This document shows, in pieces, positions 63,925 through 64,000 of a DNA stretch of 64,000 bases (the stretch's first letter is position 1; the number at the start of each line of letters is the position of its first letter). The notes beneath the pieces are model-generated. The model was not told the DNA's origin. It did no database searches and saw only the letters and a list, made by a program, of their open reading frames with translations. The stretch is from Circinella minor (lineage: Eukaryota > Mucoromycota > Mucoromycetes > Mucorales > Lichtheimiaceae). Position numbers and translations under genes: made by a program. The DNA is taken from positions 372,001-436,000 of the forward strand of contig JAEPRB010000001.1 in NCBI GenBank assembly GCA_016758965.1, read 5' to 3'.

Positions 63925-64000
63925 CTTCGCGCTTTCGTGGGTTGAGCCCCTCCGCTTCGCTTCGTGTCAATCCCTATGGAGCTTTGGTTTGCCGGCTTGT
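63925..64000 (+). repeat. GC-rich dispersed repeat, copy 3, cut by window end
   Basis: Shares CGCTTCGCTTCGTGTCA (63953-63969) exactly with copy 1, preceded by a similar GCTTTCG...TGAGCCCC block. The copy continues past the window. Confidence 0.55.

Overview
The window is AT-rich nuclear DNA of a filamentous fungus, most likely an early-diverging one (Mucoromycota, probably Mucorales). Supporting signs are genes broken by many short GT-AG introns, T-rich promoters, a Skt5-type chitin synthase activator and a class IV chitin synthase, a PARN deadenylase (absent from budding yeast), TPR/F-box/LRR proteins, and KDZ and Tc1/mariner-like transposase relics. The genus assignment is inference. No bacterial-type operons, rRNA, tRNA or CRISPR were seen.

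Layout. 0.2-14.8 kb: three paralogous short-chain dehydrogenases (15-hydroxyprostaglandin dehydrogenase-like) on the minus strand, with plus-strand VPS24/CHMP3 (ESCRT-III) and SKT5/CHS4 (Sel1 repeats, CaaX end) between them. 16-28 kb: PARN, a GH3 beta-glucosidase whose 5' end is missing at an A48/T48 homopolymer palindrome, the DEAD-box helicase RRP3/DDX47, an unrecognised membrane-anchored protein, and a TPR/F-box/LRR protein. 28-32 kb: gene-free. 32-35.5 kb: a second F-box/LRR protein and an HP1-like chromodomain gene with a one-base frame break. 35.6-48.9 kb: an accessory region of decayed mobile DNA, with inverted copies of a GC-rich repeat, a helix-turn-helix transposase relic, a PD-(D/E)XK-like fragment and a multi-exon KDZ transposase pseudogene. 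49-60 kb: a compact housekeeping block with a hypothetical low-complexity protein, PET117, a ubiquitin-like/eS31 fusion, UBC7, short-form RNase Z and a 1525-residue chitin synthase. 60-64 kb: gene-poor DNA ending in a third copy of the GC-rich repeat.

Functional threads. SKT5 and the class IV chitin synthase form the known activator/enzyme pair for cell-wall chitin. UBC7, the ubiquitin-like/eS31 fusion and two F-box proteins touch ubiquitin biology and ribosomes. RRP3, RNase Z and PARN act in RNA processing. Intron/exon models were made by hand from splice consensus, reading-frame closure and remembered family sequences. All complete models close in frame except the chromodomain gene. No database search was run.
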